Source of the DNA: Saccharina japonica
Taxonomy: Eukaryota; Sar; Phaeophyceae; Laminariales; Laminariaceae
Assembly: GCA_008828725.1 (NCBI GenBank)
Contig: MEHQ01002929.1
Coordinates: 1-64,000, forward strand
Direction of reading: 5' to 3'
Length of the DNA stretch: 64,000 nucleotides
In this document: positions 11,531 through 22,850 of the stretch, piece after piece
How the letters are laid out: each line of letters begins with the position of its first letter
How positions within the stretch are numbered: the first letter of the stretch is position 1
Notes under the pieces: model-generated
Seen by the model: only the letters and a program-made list of their open reading frames with translations
Database searches by the model: none
What the model was told of the DNA's origin: nothing
Program-made: the position numbers and the translations under genes

Positions 11531-13367
11531 CCGTTTTCATGACACTAACCCTCAACTTTTGCACCCGTGTTCTATGCCCCTGTCGAACCATTATTGACGA
11601 TTTTGATTTTTTTCTCGTCGCTGGAAATTCGGGATCCCGAAGACCCAAATCTTCCATGAAAAACAAAAGCAAACAATCTGGCGGACCCCTCCCCCCCCAG
11701 AACAACCTCAACCGGAAACGGGTCGGCAGGGGTTCAAATAGTATGAGTGCCAAATATTAAAAAGACGGTGTGAACTTTGGCTGCTGAGTAATTTTGGGGT
11801 GGAATGCTTGAACCAGCCAGTACGAGTTTTTATCAGGCGCGTATCCCAACAAAACCCTAAACAGTCCTACTGTAACTGTTACTGTTGTAGTCCCCTGTTG
11901 CTACACGCCGCATGTATGCCGTAAACGGCACTCCATGACACTACTCGTACATACATTTACATGCGCCTCCCTGGGGTAAAAGCGCAATCCAATGCATAGC
12001 TGTAACTGTATGTCTCCTTTCGTCTCCTTTCGTACGCGACACGAGATAGATAGGTCCTCACGTCAAACGCATCCCCGAACGGGCCTAGTCCGCATAACAA
12101 CCATCATCAAAACATGTATTTATTAGGAGGGCCTCACACATACCTAACTACCGTATCACTGTCGGGTGGTGTGGGGCTTGCGCGAGCTCACCCACTAACA
12201 AAAGTCTAGTACGAGGCTATGCTGCCTGCCTGCCCGCCGGAGTCGGGACCAGTTTACGACCCACCCTACCCGTTGGGGTGTTGGTTCTGAATCTTCTCGA
12301 GACCCACTAGCACACCCCCTGCCTTGCGAGTCTACGATGCCTCACAATGAAACATCGAAAGGGCGAAGTCATAATGGAAGCCTGCGCGCAAGGGGCTGGA
12401 ACAACGTCAGGCACCGAAGCTGCCGCTCTGCCTCCAGGGACTGGGGCCGGGAGGCATGGAGAACATATATCCATGAAAAACAAAAAACACAAGCTACTGT
12501 ACCGCCACATCCCCAGCCGCTAACGGTCGGGCGAATAGACACGCTGCAAAAATAAAAAACAAAACAAAACAGCGGTCACCCCCAGCTCCAGCTAGGTGGG
12601 CGGCATGGGGCGAAAGCGCATTCCCGAGAAAAGGCTCACGAGAAAGGGCCAGCACAAAACAAATACAGTGCCGAACCTCAGCTGGGCAGCTACATAGCCC
12701 GAGATTGTTGGGGCTACGTCCGGACTCGGCTCACACGTTTGACCGGAAGCGGTTGTTGGAGCTCCTATACTACGCTCGAGGTAATGAAGCGAGGATCATC
12801 ATAAAATGGTGGTGTTACCACTACCGCGTAGCACGGATCACGCACCCAGCTGATTGTCATCTGTTGCCGCCTCTGCCATACCCGAACGGTTTCCCGCGTG
12901 TGTGTCCGCCGCATAGTCTTTTGTTGCGGCTCAAGATACCCCTCCCCCCCCGGTTATTTCGACTCTGTCCTCTATGTTCTAAGACGTCCATCTCAAAAGC
13001 GGGTCTTGGTAGGATGCAGCTCACCCTACGGTAGACACTACTCGCCGAACACCTCGATGACTCTTCGCGCTGGGTGCAGGCAATATGTGCGTGGTATGTG
13101 AAAACGCAACGTGCTCCGTCCCGGCGTTGAAGCGACGCGCCGGTCTATGTGGTCATACGACGAATACGGTCATGCATGACATAAGTACATCACGCCCCTT
13201 CCGGCAGACGTCAAATGTGTCCGAATACCGAGCCTCGCTTTCCTTAAGCCTACGTACAAAATACAACCGAACGAAAAAGCCAAAACGGGTATGTACGACC
13301 AAAACCGGCATTTTCGGTGCTTCGATGCGGTGATTTCTCCTTCTTCAACCAACTGCAGGTCTCGACT
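11531..13367. other. spacer with a GC-rich patch
   Basis: At 12300-12560 both strands are open and Ala/Gly/Pro-rich. An ATG at 12373 gives about 50 codons. No splice pair is convincing, so nothing is called. Confidence 0.35.
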
Positions 13368-15685
13368 TCAAGCTTCAGGCGCATCTTTAAGCTCTCCGTA
13401 CTTCTCTTGGACGTGCTTGTTCAGGTCAGTGATGGTCGTAATGAGGGCTTTGAGGTCATCGATCGATTGGTTGTTTTGTGCCAGCTTGCTGGTCAGGGTC
13501 TTAAGAAGCTTGAGGTTGATGGCCAGCTCCTGCACGATGGCGAAGTCGTCCGCATCGGCAGCGAGGGCCTCCGAGAGCAGGAAGTCGATCTCGTCCGGCT
13601 CCAGCTGAGCCATGGGGATGACCGCCAAGGCGCACAAGTACCCGATCACCGTCTCGCTCGCCTCGGCTCCTTGCGCTTTGGCTGTGAGCGACCTCTTCCT
13701 GTAGTAGAGGGAGAGTTGGGCCCGGGGATTTCGAGCAAACGTTAGGCTACAGGGGATACACAACGCCTGTCTATGTGCTCTCGACACGTGTTGCTACAGC
13801 AATAGTACAGTGTACGATAGCGCCTACTGTAGTGCTTCTGATGCTTCACATCCAAGGAGGTCTACCAGAAACAAGACACCTGATGAGAAAAAAAGGGAAA
13901 GCTGAACCAGGTTGAATCTATTACTTTCGAGAGAGTGCCATCTACACCAATTTCAACATGACGACTCTCGGGTTTCTGTTTTGTTTTTCTCTAAATATCA
14001 GCCTCGCCTTTTTATTATCCAGTGTCTTATGATATAGGTGTGCTGTACTGTGCCCCAGCCAACATCCGACACGGAGAAAGCAGTGTAAGAAGGTAGGCCC
14101 AGTACATAGTTCCATGTATTTGGGGTTCTGCAGGCATCTACTGTAACAAACAACAGAGCGATGCTTTTTAGGGGCGGTGGCTTATTATCAGAACTCCCCA
14201 GACGAAGAGCTCTCCATATCTCACCATGAACACATGGCTCCGAAGAAGATTGTTCGTGCGACTCGACCAGCTTGGTTTTGCTCTACGAGTACGACTGTCA
14301 ACTGCTGTACTGTGTTACAGGGGATTATACTGTAGTAAATAGGACCTACGTTTTTTTTTTTTTTTCCCATCCCATTCATTATCTTCGCACTTCCGTCTTT
14401 CTCCCTCCCTAGTCTCCTAGTCGTAACTCAGATCCGGGGTCACAAAGTAGGCTCCTCTCCCTCCTCCCCCACTACGGTTCTTGCCTTGCATTTTTATCGC
14501 GAGAAGATTTCCGCACTTTCTTCCCTCGTCAACGTTCGTCGAATTTTGCTTACCCACGCTACGTATAGTATGCGCTCTCGACAGTCGGTGTCATTTGAGA
14601 ATAAGAACCTCCATGGGGAGAATCGAACCCTCGACATCCGGCCCTACAGGCTTCGTGGCTACCAGTTAGACCACCGGGGCGACCGGCTTACACACCAAAA
14701 ACATGTATATATTTTTACGTATTGTTTCCAACATTTTTGGTCCTACTTGCTGTGGTCCCCCGAAATAGTAGTCTTCAAACAAATAAGAAGCTACTATTAT
14801 ACTATGTAGAGTAAAAGTACAGACACCTGACATACTAACCGGTGTAGTGGCTCACTTATAGGAGCTGAGCCGGTCCGAAACAAGTGAGCGCCGAAACGAG
14901 CGTGGCGTTGCTCAACCATACATACATGCTTACAGCCCGCATCGGATCCTACGGTGCTGGGTTGCTTTTCATCGCGTCAGGAGCTACGTCAGTGGGAATG
15001 TTTTGGCCTACAACGTTTCACCCCTAGCGCAACACATCTCTTTCCGACCACAGGTAGGCAACAACCATGCTCTGGACTCCGTGTGTGTACATATATTCGT
15101 TGCGGATGGCACCAGCTGACGACACCAGCTCCATAGGCCCGTGGAGCGGACACGATACGATATGTACCCGCACCCTCGAGCCAGGCTAGGCTACCACAGA
15201 GAGGCAATGGCACGCCAACGCACCATTCATGAAGCAACCCCACGGAAACCACCGGGAAATTCATTCACGAGCCCATATGCAACCCGCAGCGTAACATATT
15301 GGTAGAAGCAAGAGCTCGGAGAAAGTGCTCAGTTTCGCGGGTGAGGTGTCTCGTGAAGTTTATGAAAACATCGCGATTCGGCCGTTACTTGCCAGAGATG
15401 GGTGTCGACGCGCACGAAGGCGTTGAACAGGAAGATGATGAAGAACTCGTGGGCCATGCTCTCTCCGGCTTGCGTTGCCCCCAGGAACGAGTTCAAGGCG
15501 CCGATGACCATTTGCTTCGCGCCCTGGATGGCAGACAGCTTAGCAGCTTGCTGTGAAGGGCAGCACGGGGTAAACGGGGAGCGCAGATAGGCAGAACGGC
15601 AGGGAGTCAGTGTACTACGCTATCACGTGCGAAGGAAACTCACAGCAGCTGTGAGCAGATCTTTCGTCGGCTTTGGGTCGATCAT
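13368..15685 (-). CDS. three-exon gene, unrecognised helical protein (176 aa)
   Basis: Exon 1 is 15685-15644, starting at ATG with an in-frame TAA just upstream (MIDPKPTKDLLTAA), and ends at a GTGAGT donor. Exon 2 is 15550-15393, after acceptor CCCTTCACAG. Exon 3 is 13698-13368, after a pyrimidine-rich acceptor ending CTACTACAG, and stops with TGA. Exon 2 to exon 3 keeps frame with a GC donor (TG|GCAAGT); an alternative GTAACG donor at 15388 would need a weaker AAG acceptor. The product is 176 residues, mostly predicted helix, with a hydrophobic stretch around residues 47-58 (EFFIIFLFNAF). The C-terminal 45 residues form an amphipathic, coiled-coil-like helix (QNNQSIDDLKALITTITDLN). There is no signal peptide. 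The exons are GC-rich with strong third-position bias, unlike the flanks. Function unknown. Earlier exons could exist if the ATG is internal. Confidence 0.75.
13872..14045. mobile_element. MITE family 2, inside the last intron
   Basis: Left end CAAGACACCTGATGAGAAA, right end ATAGGTGTGCTG, with the family interior ('CGAGAGAGTGCCATCTACAC', 'CAATTTCAACATGACGACTC'). It lies between exons 2 and 3 of the minus-strand gene. Confidence 0.8.
14315..14765. mobile_element. MITE family 1 split by a SINE
   Basis: The left end 'TTACAGGGGATTATACTGTA' continues to 'AATAGGACCTACG' (about 14350). It then breaks off and resumes after the SINE with 'AAAAACATGTATATATTTTT' and the inverse end 'GGTCCTACTTGCTGTGGTCC'. 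The two halves together have the family's normal length, so the SINE is the younger insertion. Confidence 0.85.
14351..14690 (-). repeat. full-length SINE, type-1 head
   Basis: On the minus strand: tRNA-like head with A box TGGTCTAACTGG and B box GGGTTCGATTCTCC, a linker (GACACCGACTGTCGAGAGCG), the shared tail (CCCCGGATCTGAGTTACGAC ... GAATGGGATGGG), then a 15-base A tract. It is inserted in MITE family 1 within the intron of the minus-strand gene. Confidence 0.92.
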
Positions 15686-15783
15686 CGCTTACCCGGCAGG
15701 CCTGCGTGCAATGGTTTGGTGTACTGTTCCAGTATACGACGCGAACTGCGATATGGGTAGTGTGTATTTTCCAGAACCTTCAT

Positions 15784-16230
15784 GACTGACTATTACTGGC
15801 TATGGCTTACTGTTGCTGGCTTTTACTGACTATTAGGGACTATTAGTGACTATTAGTGACCACTATTAATAGTGACTATTATTGATTATAATTGACTCCT
15901 ACAGCAGTAGTAGTGACTATTACTCGTAGTGACTCTAAGTGACTATAAGTGACTACTGTATTATTGACTATTAATGACTAGTAGTGACTATTAGTGAGTA
16001 TTAGCGACTATCCGTGACTATTAGGGACTATTAGCGACTAAGAGTGACTGTTAGTGACTATTAGTGACTACTACCGACTAATAGGGACTATTTGTGACTA
16101 ACAGTGACTACTATTAATAGTGATTATCAGTCACTACTATTAATAGTGACTACCAGTGGCTATTAGTGACTATTAGTGACTTTCAGTGACTTTTAGTGAC
16201 TACTGACTATTCCTGACTATTCCTGACGAT
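15784..16230. repeat. 12-bp minisatellite, TATTAGTGACTA type
   Basis: About 35 degenerate units of TATTAGTGAC(TA) over 450 bp, with inserts such as 'CTACTATTAATAGTGA'. It starts shortly upstream (on the minus strand) of exon 1 of the helical-protein gene. Confidence 0.9.
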
Positions 16231-17190
16231 CAGTGTACTCTTCACCTGAGGAATTGCCCACTACCCACTACACGGACAGACGACCATACCCCCCTTTTTC
16301 GAGATTCTGATAGAGGATGGACAAAAGGAAGGCGTTCTAAGCAACGTCCACATGAGGTAAAGCCGGTCCAACTATAGTAAAAAACCCTACACGCACCTTT
16401 GGTGACAAAACGAAAGAACGCAAAGTCCACAGATCGAAGACATGTTTGCGACCTTGAGTTTGTTTTGTTCGTCAATTCACACAGTGCTTACAGATAGAAC
16501 GCCTGTCGTTTGCCCGCCTTCAGCTGGGATGTCGATACCGGGGGGAGGGGAGGGCGGCGGTCCCGATCACCCGTGTATCGCTTTTGATGCATGCTGCGAT
16601 AGGGGTGCATCTAGCATTCTCTCGAGGCTCTTCACTTAAACAGCTCTACACTTTTACTAGGTGAAACACGACCTTGAGATAAATGAGAGTTTGAGCCGTT
16701 GAACAATATCATGGCCTAGTTAGATACGTATCCTATTACAGTGCAAAACCCAAACGATACTCCAGCGATAATGAGCATGCCTTTTGGGGCAGTGCCTCGG
16801 TTGGGGAGCCCCGTCAGGCGGACACTAAATGGCTCAAATGTGCTACCCCTATCGGTGGAGGCGTACTCTGGTAGGGGGCTGTACCTTTGAGCCCACACTC
16901 CTCTCACTGACTGGTGGCCTTCAGCCCTTGCAACTCTCACATTACCCAATATCTATCGCGTTCGGGCCGATGTGTACTACACCAGGGCAAATTTTGTTAG
17001 CCACCTAGCTCATCGAATGCTACAGCGGGCATGGCTTACGCCTTTATCAAAGAGTGTGCTGAGCGTACGAGGTGAACGATAAGTCTGTGTAACGGTCTCG
17101 GAACACGTAGAGACAGCATGCATATGCTTCTCCGGGAACATTTCGTACGCGCCAGGAGGGTGCCTGGTAATCCCCGCCTTCAACGCCATT
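16231..17190. other. spacer; MITE-3-like end fragment
   Basis: Near 16589-16635 'TGCTGCGATAGGGGTGCATC' followed by 'GAGGCTCTTCACTTAAACAG' resembles the start of MITE family 3; no second end was found. No gene seen. Confidence 0.4.
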
Positions 17191-17530
17191 TTGTTTTTTT
17201 AGTCATCCCATTTATTATCATCGCCTGTCGTTTCTCTCTCCTTCCTAGCCGTAACTCAGATCTGGGGTCACTATGTAGACTCCTCTCTCTCCTCCCCCAC
17301 TACGGTTCGTGCCTTGCGTTTTCATCGCAAGAAGACTTCAGCCCTTTCTGACCTCGTCGACTCGCATCGAATTGTGCCTACCCACGCTAATAGGCGCTCT
17401 CAGGAGTTGATTACGTTTATTTTTTATTTTCGTAAATAAACTCAAACGTCCGACTCACGTGAGATTCGAACCCCGTAAATCAACCCATAGAAGCATTCGA
17501 GGGTACCACTAGACCATCGGGGCGATCGAC
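17191..17530 (-). repeat. SINE with a second type of tRNA-like head
   Basis: On the minus strand the head reads GCCCCGATGGTCTAGTGGTA (A box) and later GGGGTTCGAATCTCACG (B box). Its middle differs from type 1. After an A/T-rich linker comes the same tail module as in the other copies (GTCGACGAGG ... CCCCAGATCTGAGTTACG ... AAATGGGATG) and a short A tract. Confidence 0.88.
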
Positions 17531-17588
17531 TCCTATCTATGTTACTCTTATTCAATTCGGCTTCCGACAAGATGCAGAGGATATTCAT

Positions 17589-17849
17589 TCAGGACGAAAA
17601 ATCTGACACATTTCGTGGAATACCACAAATCTCATCCAACCGCTGGGCGCCGTGCCACCACGAGCGCCAACCAATAAACTTATCCGGCTCAGCCCACCAC
17701 ACCATCGGGAATCTCAACAGGATGGAGGGTAGAGTTCTTCGTGCCAGGAACCTCAGACTCATTGCGTGCTGCAGTATCTCTGCCTCGGAACGCGTCATGT
17801 CTTGCTTCTCACCAGGATTGGGAGTTGTTGGAGATTGGAGACCAACCAA
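17589..17849 (-). other. ambiguous open frames on both strands
   Basis: The minus frame (ending PRNVSDFSS then stop) and an overlapping plus frame (17539-17883, ending LTLIQVVP) both look protein-like, with Trp-rich and Leu-rich stretches. I could not choose between them or name a family; an old transposon fragment or a terminal exon are both possible. Confidence 0.25.
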
Positions 17850-18089
17850 GTACCGTCTGACTTTGATTCAAGTGGTACCCTAGCCTCAACCGTAACCCTG
17901 TTGCGGTTCGCGCAAGAACATGCACGCCACCGACTACGACGCATAATAACGACCTGTTATTCATCTGGGTCCATCCACCAAGCCGGGTGTTACATGCCTA
18001 CGTATCAGTACTAAACCCGTGGATATGCCTAATATGCCAGAGGAAGACGCCACAACCCTCACCATAACTCTCGAATCCTACCGTCTCAC

Positions 18090-18191
18090 ATTGTTTCCAG
18101 CGGCACCCTCAGAGGCAGACGTGAAAAAGTCACCGACGGCTGCTTCTATGTCCTTGTCTAAGCCAGCACTGGTCGTGACCTTGACGAACTC
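18090..18191 (-). CDS. probable internal exon (34 codons)
   Basis: On the minus strand a consensus acceptor (CCGGCACAG) precedes GAG at 18191, and a GTGAGA donor follows AAT at 18090. The 102-nt exon is phase 0/0 and GC3-rich. It reads EFVKVTTSAGLDKDIEAAVG followed by an acidic/aromatic stretch and EGAAGNN. It matches the exon style of the gene at 13368-15685 and lies upstream of it on the same strand, so it could be an earlier exon of that gene or part of the next one. No product name can be given. Confidence 0.4.
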
Positions 18192-18275
18192 CTGTGCCGG
18201 ATTTAGAGCACACGAGGGGGGACGGATGCGTTGGTGCTGGAAAAACGTGCGGTGGAAATATTTGTGGCTGACACA

Positions 18276-18515
18276 TGCTACGATAGGGGTGCACCATGTT
18301 TTTTCTAAGCTCCTCACTTATGGAGCGTCATTCCTCACCGAAAAAATGATTTTGGAGGAAAATAAAAGTAGTTGCTGCCGGATGAGAAATCTCATGACCG
18401 AAGTATACTCTGAAAACATTATTCGTCACAAACATGAAAAAACGACGAATTTGGGTTAAGGAGCCCGATCGTTCAGAAAACGATTCAGCCAAAAAGTGCT
18501 ACCTCTACCGTAGCA
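18276..18515. mobile_element. MITE family 3
   Basis: Ends TGCTACGATAGGGGTGCACC and the inverse GTGCTACCTCTACCGTAGCA. A subterminal 'AGCTCCTCACTTATGGAGC' motif also recurs near the other family copies. The interior is homologous to 3769-4026. Non-coding. Confidence 0.85.
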
Positions 18516-19560
18516 CTACTGTAGTCGGCTGGTTTTGCAAATATCAAGGAAGGCACTGCGAATGCGGTGGTGTCGCACGAAAGTGTCCACCGGAAGATGT
18601 CCGTGGACACTGCAAAAAACCAAGGCTACGCTACTCGTGAAACGGTCAATGTAAGGCCCGTGTTTCCAGATTTTTCAGAGTCACTCGCGCGAGTGGCCAC
18701 TCTACATCTTTGCAGCTGGCTTCTCGGGTTCGCGATATGCCCAGCAATAATAACATACCAGGTATTTGCCATGCTGCCCCGGAAATTATATTTGCTTGCG
18801 AGCACGGCTACGGTACCGGCGGGTGCTCCTATTTTCCTTCCTGAGTTTAGGCAACTCCAAAACGGACTGACGTGAAACTGCTTTCATCAGTGCACGTCAG
18901 CATCAGCACCTATTGTTCGCATGTGCGGAGGAGCCGAAGCATACGAGCTGCAAACTGCAGTACCGCCCGAGTAGGCCAACAACAGCAAGCAGTTGCGGTT
19001 GCAAGGTTTGCTACCTATGAGCAGCGGCAGGTGCAGCAATTTAGCACACCAGCACCAGCACAGCACAACAAGCAGCAACAGCAGCAGGTCACGAAGTTAT
19101 CGCAACTGGGCAGCTGTTTGCGTAAAACCCGCCCATCCACTCAACCACTCATCTACCCATCCAACCATCCACCCATCCAACCGCCGTTGTTGCTTTTAGT
19201 GTTTTTGCTACAGCAGTATGCTAAAACCCATAGGATTACAGTAGTTTCCTCCTTCACAGTGTTTGGTTTATTAGGCAAAATAACGGGTATTGACTCGTTT
19301 GTTTTTCTGTTTTAGTGACATACCCGACCCTCCGCATGTACACGACCGATTCACGGGTGGGTGTGTTGTTCGTTCAAACACAGGGGTGTTTTTCAGTAGC
19401 TGTTTTAACGTTTTTATGCGTACAGTAATATACCGGTGCAACATAATTACGCACGTACAGCAGCGCAGCAGTAAGTTTATTTTTTTTTGCGGTTTTTCGC
19501 TTGTTTGCCCAGCGAAAAGACTAGCTTTGTCTCGATTTATTATTCGTTCGAATAACTCAT
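18516..19560. other. spacer; CAG/CAA-rich tract
   Basis: 18975-19090 is rich in CAG, CAA and CACCAG triplets. It is followed by CCATCCA repeats near 19130-19185. No exon structure seen. Confidence 0.4.
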
Positions 19561-19940
19561 ACCCGACGGTCAGCGGTGGAGCGTTGGATTCTGGAGGCAA
19601 GGTCCGAGTTCGAATCTCCCGACGGTCTGGTTCTTTTACTTTCTGACCCTAACCCTCTGAATGCTGCTAAAATATGTTGAGTTCATTCAGTCCTCATGTG
19701 GCTCAAGAAGCCCGAAAGCTAGGGACTTCTAATCCTGTGGACGTATACACCTGAGGACCACAGAGGGAATAACATGCTTGCCTACGTTCGCGATGAAAGC
19801 GAAGGAGGGGAGAGGAGAGCCTGGTGTTAAAATACGACCTCCGATCGGAGTCTGAGTCACGAATGAGGGACGGCTGGAAGAGTACTCGAGGAGTAGGGCA
19901 AATCCATTTTAGATGGGATGGCCATAAAGTAAACTAAAAT
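19561..19940 (+). repeat. SINE-like element with a third head type
   Basis: Head: CGGTCAGCGGTGGAGCGTTG (A-box-like) then CCGAGTTCGAATCTCCC (B box). Far downstream the order 'GATCGGAGTCTGAGTCACGA', 'ATGAGGGACGG', 'GATGGGATGGCC' and an A-rich end recalls the tail of the other SINEs, though diverged and longer. It is probably a related older family. Confidence 0.6.
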
Positions 19941-20854
19941 AGCGATCCCTCATACTTCCGACGTTGTACTCGTACACATATCATACATAGACGCGTGCTA
20001 TGATACGATACAGGTTCGTCGCACTTTTGGGATGGAACGTTTTCTGAAGGACCTATTAAAGGCTCCTTCACCCAAAATCGGCAAAGATTTTTTGTTTTTA
20101 CGGTAAAATATTTTTCCTTTTATTATTTCGCGAAGGGATTGCTCGTCGGGTATGTCAATGTCAAGGGTATGCGCGGATCTGAATCCCAGATACCCCACTA
20201 CCCCCCCCCCCCTATATTGGAGGGAAGAACCGGACCGTTGTGATCCCAGAAAACAATAAGTAACTTTTTTTTTAATTACCCCCCCCCGCCCGTCGTCGGA
20301 TCAAGGGATGCGTGGGTCTATGGTCAAATGACTACGGCAGTCAACAAATGAGTACACCCCCTCCCCCCCCCCCACCAGCGAAAACAAAATAGGGGGGGTC
20401 TCTAAAACCAAGTTAAAACAAGGGAACAAAAAACGAAAAAAAAAATGGTTTTCACTCATTTCGTCCTGTGATCACAGCGATCCGGTTTGTTTTTCATTAT
20501 GACCTTCCTACAAGAAGTGTGGTGTCGTTTTCTCTTTTTGTTTTTACGCCCTTGGGTAGGCCCTTTCTTTTTCTTCGCTTAAACCCATTCAGACTAAAAA
20601 AAAGTACCCACAACTATTCCATATTTTGTCCTCCAAATTTGGGTGGGACCCAAGTTCTTTTAACTGGGTTAATACGTTTTTTGGGTGATGTAATGGAGCT
20701 CCTCAAGTAATAAGTGACCACCCTTTGAAGGCAGAAACAACACGGTGCATCACCTCTACCGTAGCATGCGCCCTTATCATACGTGGTATTTGTTTTCCTG
20801 CTGTACCACGCGTTCATCTGCAGGAGGAGTAGAGTATCATAGCGTGGTAATTAC
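19941..20854. other. spacer with C/G homopolymers
   Basis: C runs at about 20201-20212, 20278-20287 and 20353-20372. The end of a MITE-3-like element (CACCTCTACCGTAGCATGCG) is near 20748-20770, with 'GAGCTCCTCAAGTAATAAGT' before it. No gene. Confidence 0.4.
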
Positions 20855-20936
20855 CTTGAATCGTAGAGTGCGGCCGCCCGTGACCTCGGTCTTGCTGAGA
20901 GATGCATCATTTCCGCGGATCTCCTTTACCTCCGCC
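20855..20936 (-). CDS. probable internal exon (27 codons)
   Basis: On the minus strand an acceptor (GATATCTTCAG) precedes 20936 and a GTAATT donor follows AAG at 20855. The 82-nt exon reads AEVKEIRGNDASLSKTEVTG then GRTLRFK, with GC-rich codons. It ends in phase 0, which would fit the phase-0 start of the exon at 18191. Whether they belong to one transcript cannot be shown here. Confidence 0.35.
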
Positions 20937-21699
20937 CTGAAGATATCCTATCTGCGCTTTTCAATCGCCAGGTTTTGACAAGATTGTCGAGTTTTCAAAT
21001 CGGGACCGCCGTCCTAGGCCATTCCCATCCTTCGCTTTCGACGTTGACTGGCCCATTGTCCTGTCTTACGAAGTATCACGGTACCATGGGAGGGGGGAGG
21101 GGGGGGCGGAGGATAGACCGGGATGAGCAATATGGCAGTTAGAACCACAGTACGTCCCACCACGTGTTGTAGGTTTCTTCCACCCTGATCGAAGGGTGCT
21201 AACAAGTTCTGCTGTTGCCGGCGTCAACAACAGCAGCGGGGAGTGGCGGACATAAACGATCATACAGTAGTAGTAATACCCAAGGGGTAGTAATTGATCT
21301 ATCAAGGACCACTGTGTAATTTGCTATGGTACAATACTTTAGCCAAATGTAAATCAGTATATATGCAGTTTAGTTAGTAGTAGAATTGCAGGAAGAGAAA
21401 GATAAGGATAGTACGGTCATTCAACTCTATGGTTTGATAAGTGAACCCTGGGTCAAAATTGTTTTTTTCCCAATGTGTACTATTTGCTAAATAAAAGTTT
21501 ATAATCACCGCAAGGGCGTAATTAGCTTATTTGGCTAGGAAAGAAGTCCCGTTAGCATGGATGATGGGTGATTGGCAGTCCCAACATCCTGTCCGTCTGG
21601 ATGAGGCATTGCCCTTACCTCGGGGGGCAAATGTTTCGTCGGGGCAAGTTTCGGTTTTCGTTTTCCGTTAGTTCGTTCTGTTCGTTCTTTCGGAGTGCA
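20937..21699. other. spacer, no gene recognised
   Basis: Contains a G-rich stretch near 21089-21112 and AT-rich sequence at 21330-21530. Nothing else. Confidence 0.4.
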
Positions 21700-21894
21700 T
21701 CATGTATGGAGTACAGGGCTCAGGTTCTGCTTGAGCCTGTGGCACTTTCCTTTCTTGTCTGTATAGCGTCGAGTAGACGCCAGGTTGTTGGAGCATCCAG
21801 GCTTGACGACAAGCCGGATGAACGATACGAAGAGATGTGAGCAAGGGGGGCTGCCCTTGCTGCGTATTCGAAGACCTTGGGTGTCGTCAGCCAT
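21700..21894 (-). CDS. possible small basic protein or exon (64 aa)
   Basis: ATG at 21894, stop TGA at 21700. The frame begins MADDTQGLRIRSKGSPPCSH, is Lys/Arg-rich and has C/G-biased third positions, which the other frames lack. No motif or relative recognised. It is on the same strand as the spliced gene further left. Confidence 0.25.
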   Translation of the reverse strand: MADDTQGLRIRSKGSPPCSHLFVSFIRLVVKPGCSNNLASTRRYTDKKGKCHRLKQNLSPVLHT

Positions 21895-22339
21895 TACTTG
21901 TGCACGGGACAACATATGGGCTGCCGAACACGGCAAGTAGTCTTGGAATACGAACGACCACAGTAGTACAATAAGATACAGATATCTATGACCTCGACGA
22001 ATGGTGGAACCGACGCAGGACATATCCATGCGACGGTTGGGTCGAGAGCATGGCACCCACACATGTACGAGTATGTTCTTTCTATACTACTGGTAATATA
22101 TCTGGATAATACACATTTTTATACAACATTTTCTTCTTTTAATCTTCTTCGTACAACACCGAGGCACCGAGCATCACCCTCTCCGCAAGCCGAGCCGGGC
22201 TTCGTGCACGGCATTGCGACTTAGGAAAACAGTGGGAATATAAAATACAGAAAGCAGTATTATTATATTCGGGTTCGTTCAAGCAAAACAGCCCAAATTG
22301 TGTCTGCCGCGAATACGCTACGCGATAACAATAATAATA

Positions 22340-22720
22340 GCTACTCGAAGTCATATTTACGTGTTTGGTATCATTCTGAGCGTGGTGAGCACAGCGGAAG
22401 AGAGTTACATATGATATATAAGTTTTTACTATTGGCCTGGGTCCGGGGCTAGCAGCGAAACTATCTGTGTCCCGACCAGCCACAGGCTTTCAAAATGATG
22501 AACGATAGTCAGACATTTCCGTCAGACGACCCCTTTTTTTGTTTTGTGAACGAACCGGTTCCAGGTAGTAAATAAAGTAATATATGTCTGTACAAAGCGT
22601 TTGTGCGAATAATCGAAGAACTGACTGCGTCGATCGATGATAAAAGTACCAGCTAATAGTTAACGCCAACACCAACAACAACAGTCGCTTTGACGCTGAA
22701 ACCAATTTTGTTTCAAATAC
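22340..22720. repeat. diverged dispersed repeat, partner at 11.13-11.53 kb
   Basis: Collinear with the earlier copy. The end is enriched in CCAACA triplets (about 22663-22682). Confidence 0.6.
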
Positions 22721-22732
22721 TGCAGTACAGTA

Positions 22733-22850
22733 CCGGCCCGCTCATAAGAAACCAGAAATCGGGCTTACGCTGACTTTCTTAATTGAGAAAGGGGTGTGTT
22801 TCACACTAACTTCAGTATATTAGCTGCCGGCTTTCCTATTCCCCCCGTAA
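22733..22850. mobile_element. MITE family 2 fragment
   Basis: Carries 'CTCATAAGAAACCAGAAATC', 'TTTCTTAATTGAGAAAGGGG' and 'TTTCACACTAACTTCAGTAT', matching the 5' half of the family; the right end is absent. Confidence 0.6.

Noticed and set aside
19561-19640. Possible functional tRNA
   Set aside because: The T-arm loop is good, but stem positions mismatch and no acceptor stem forms; it heads a SINE-like repeat.
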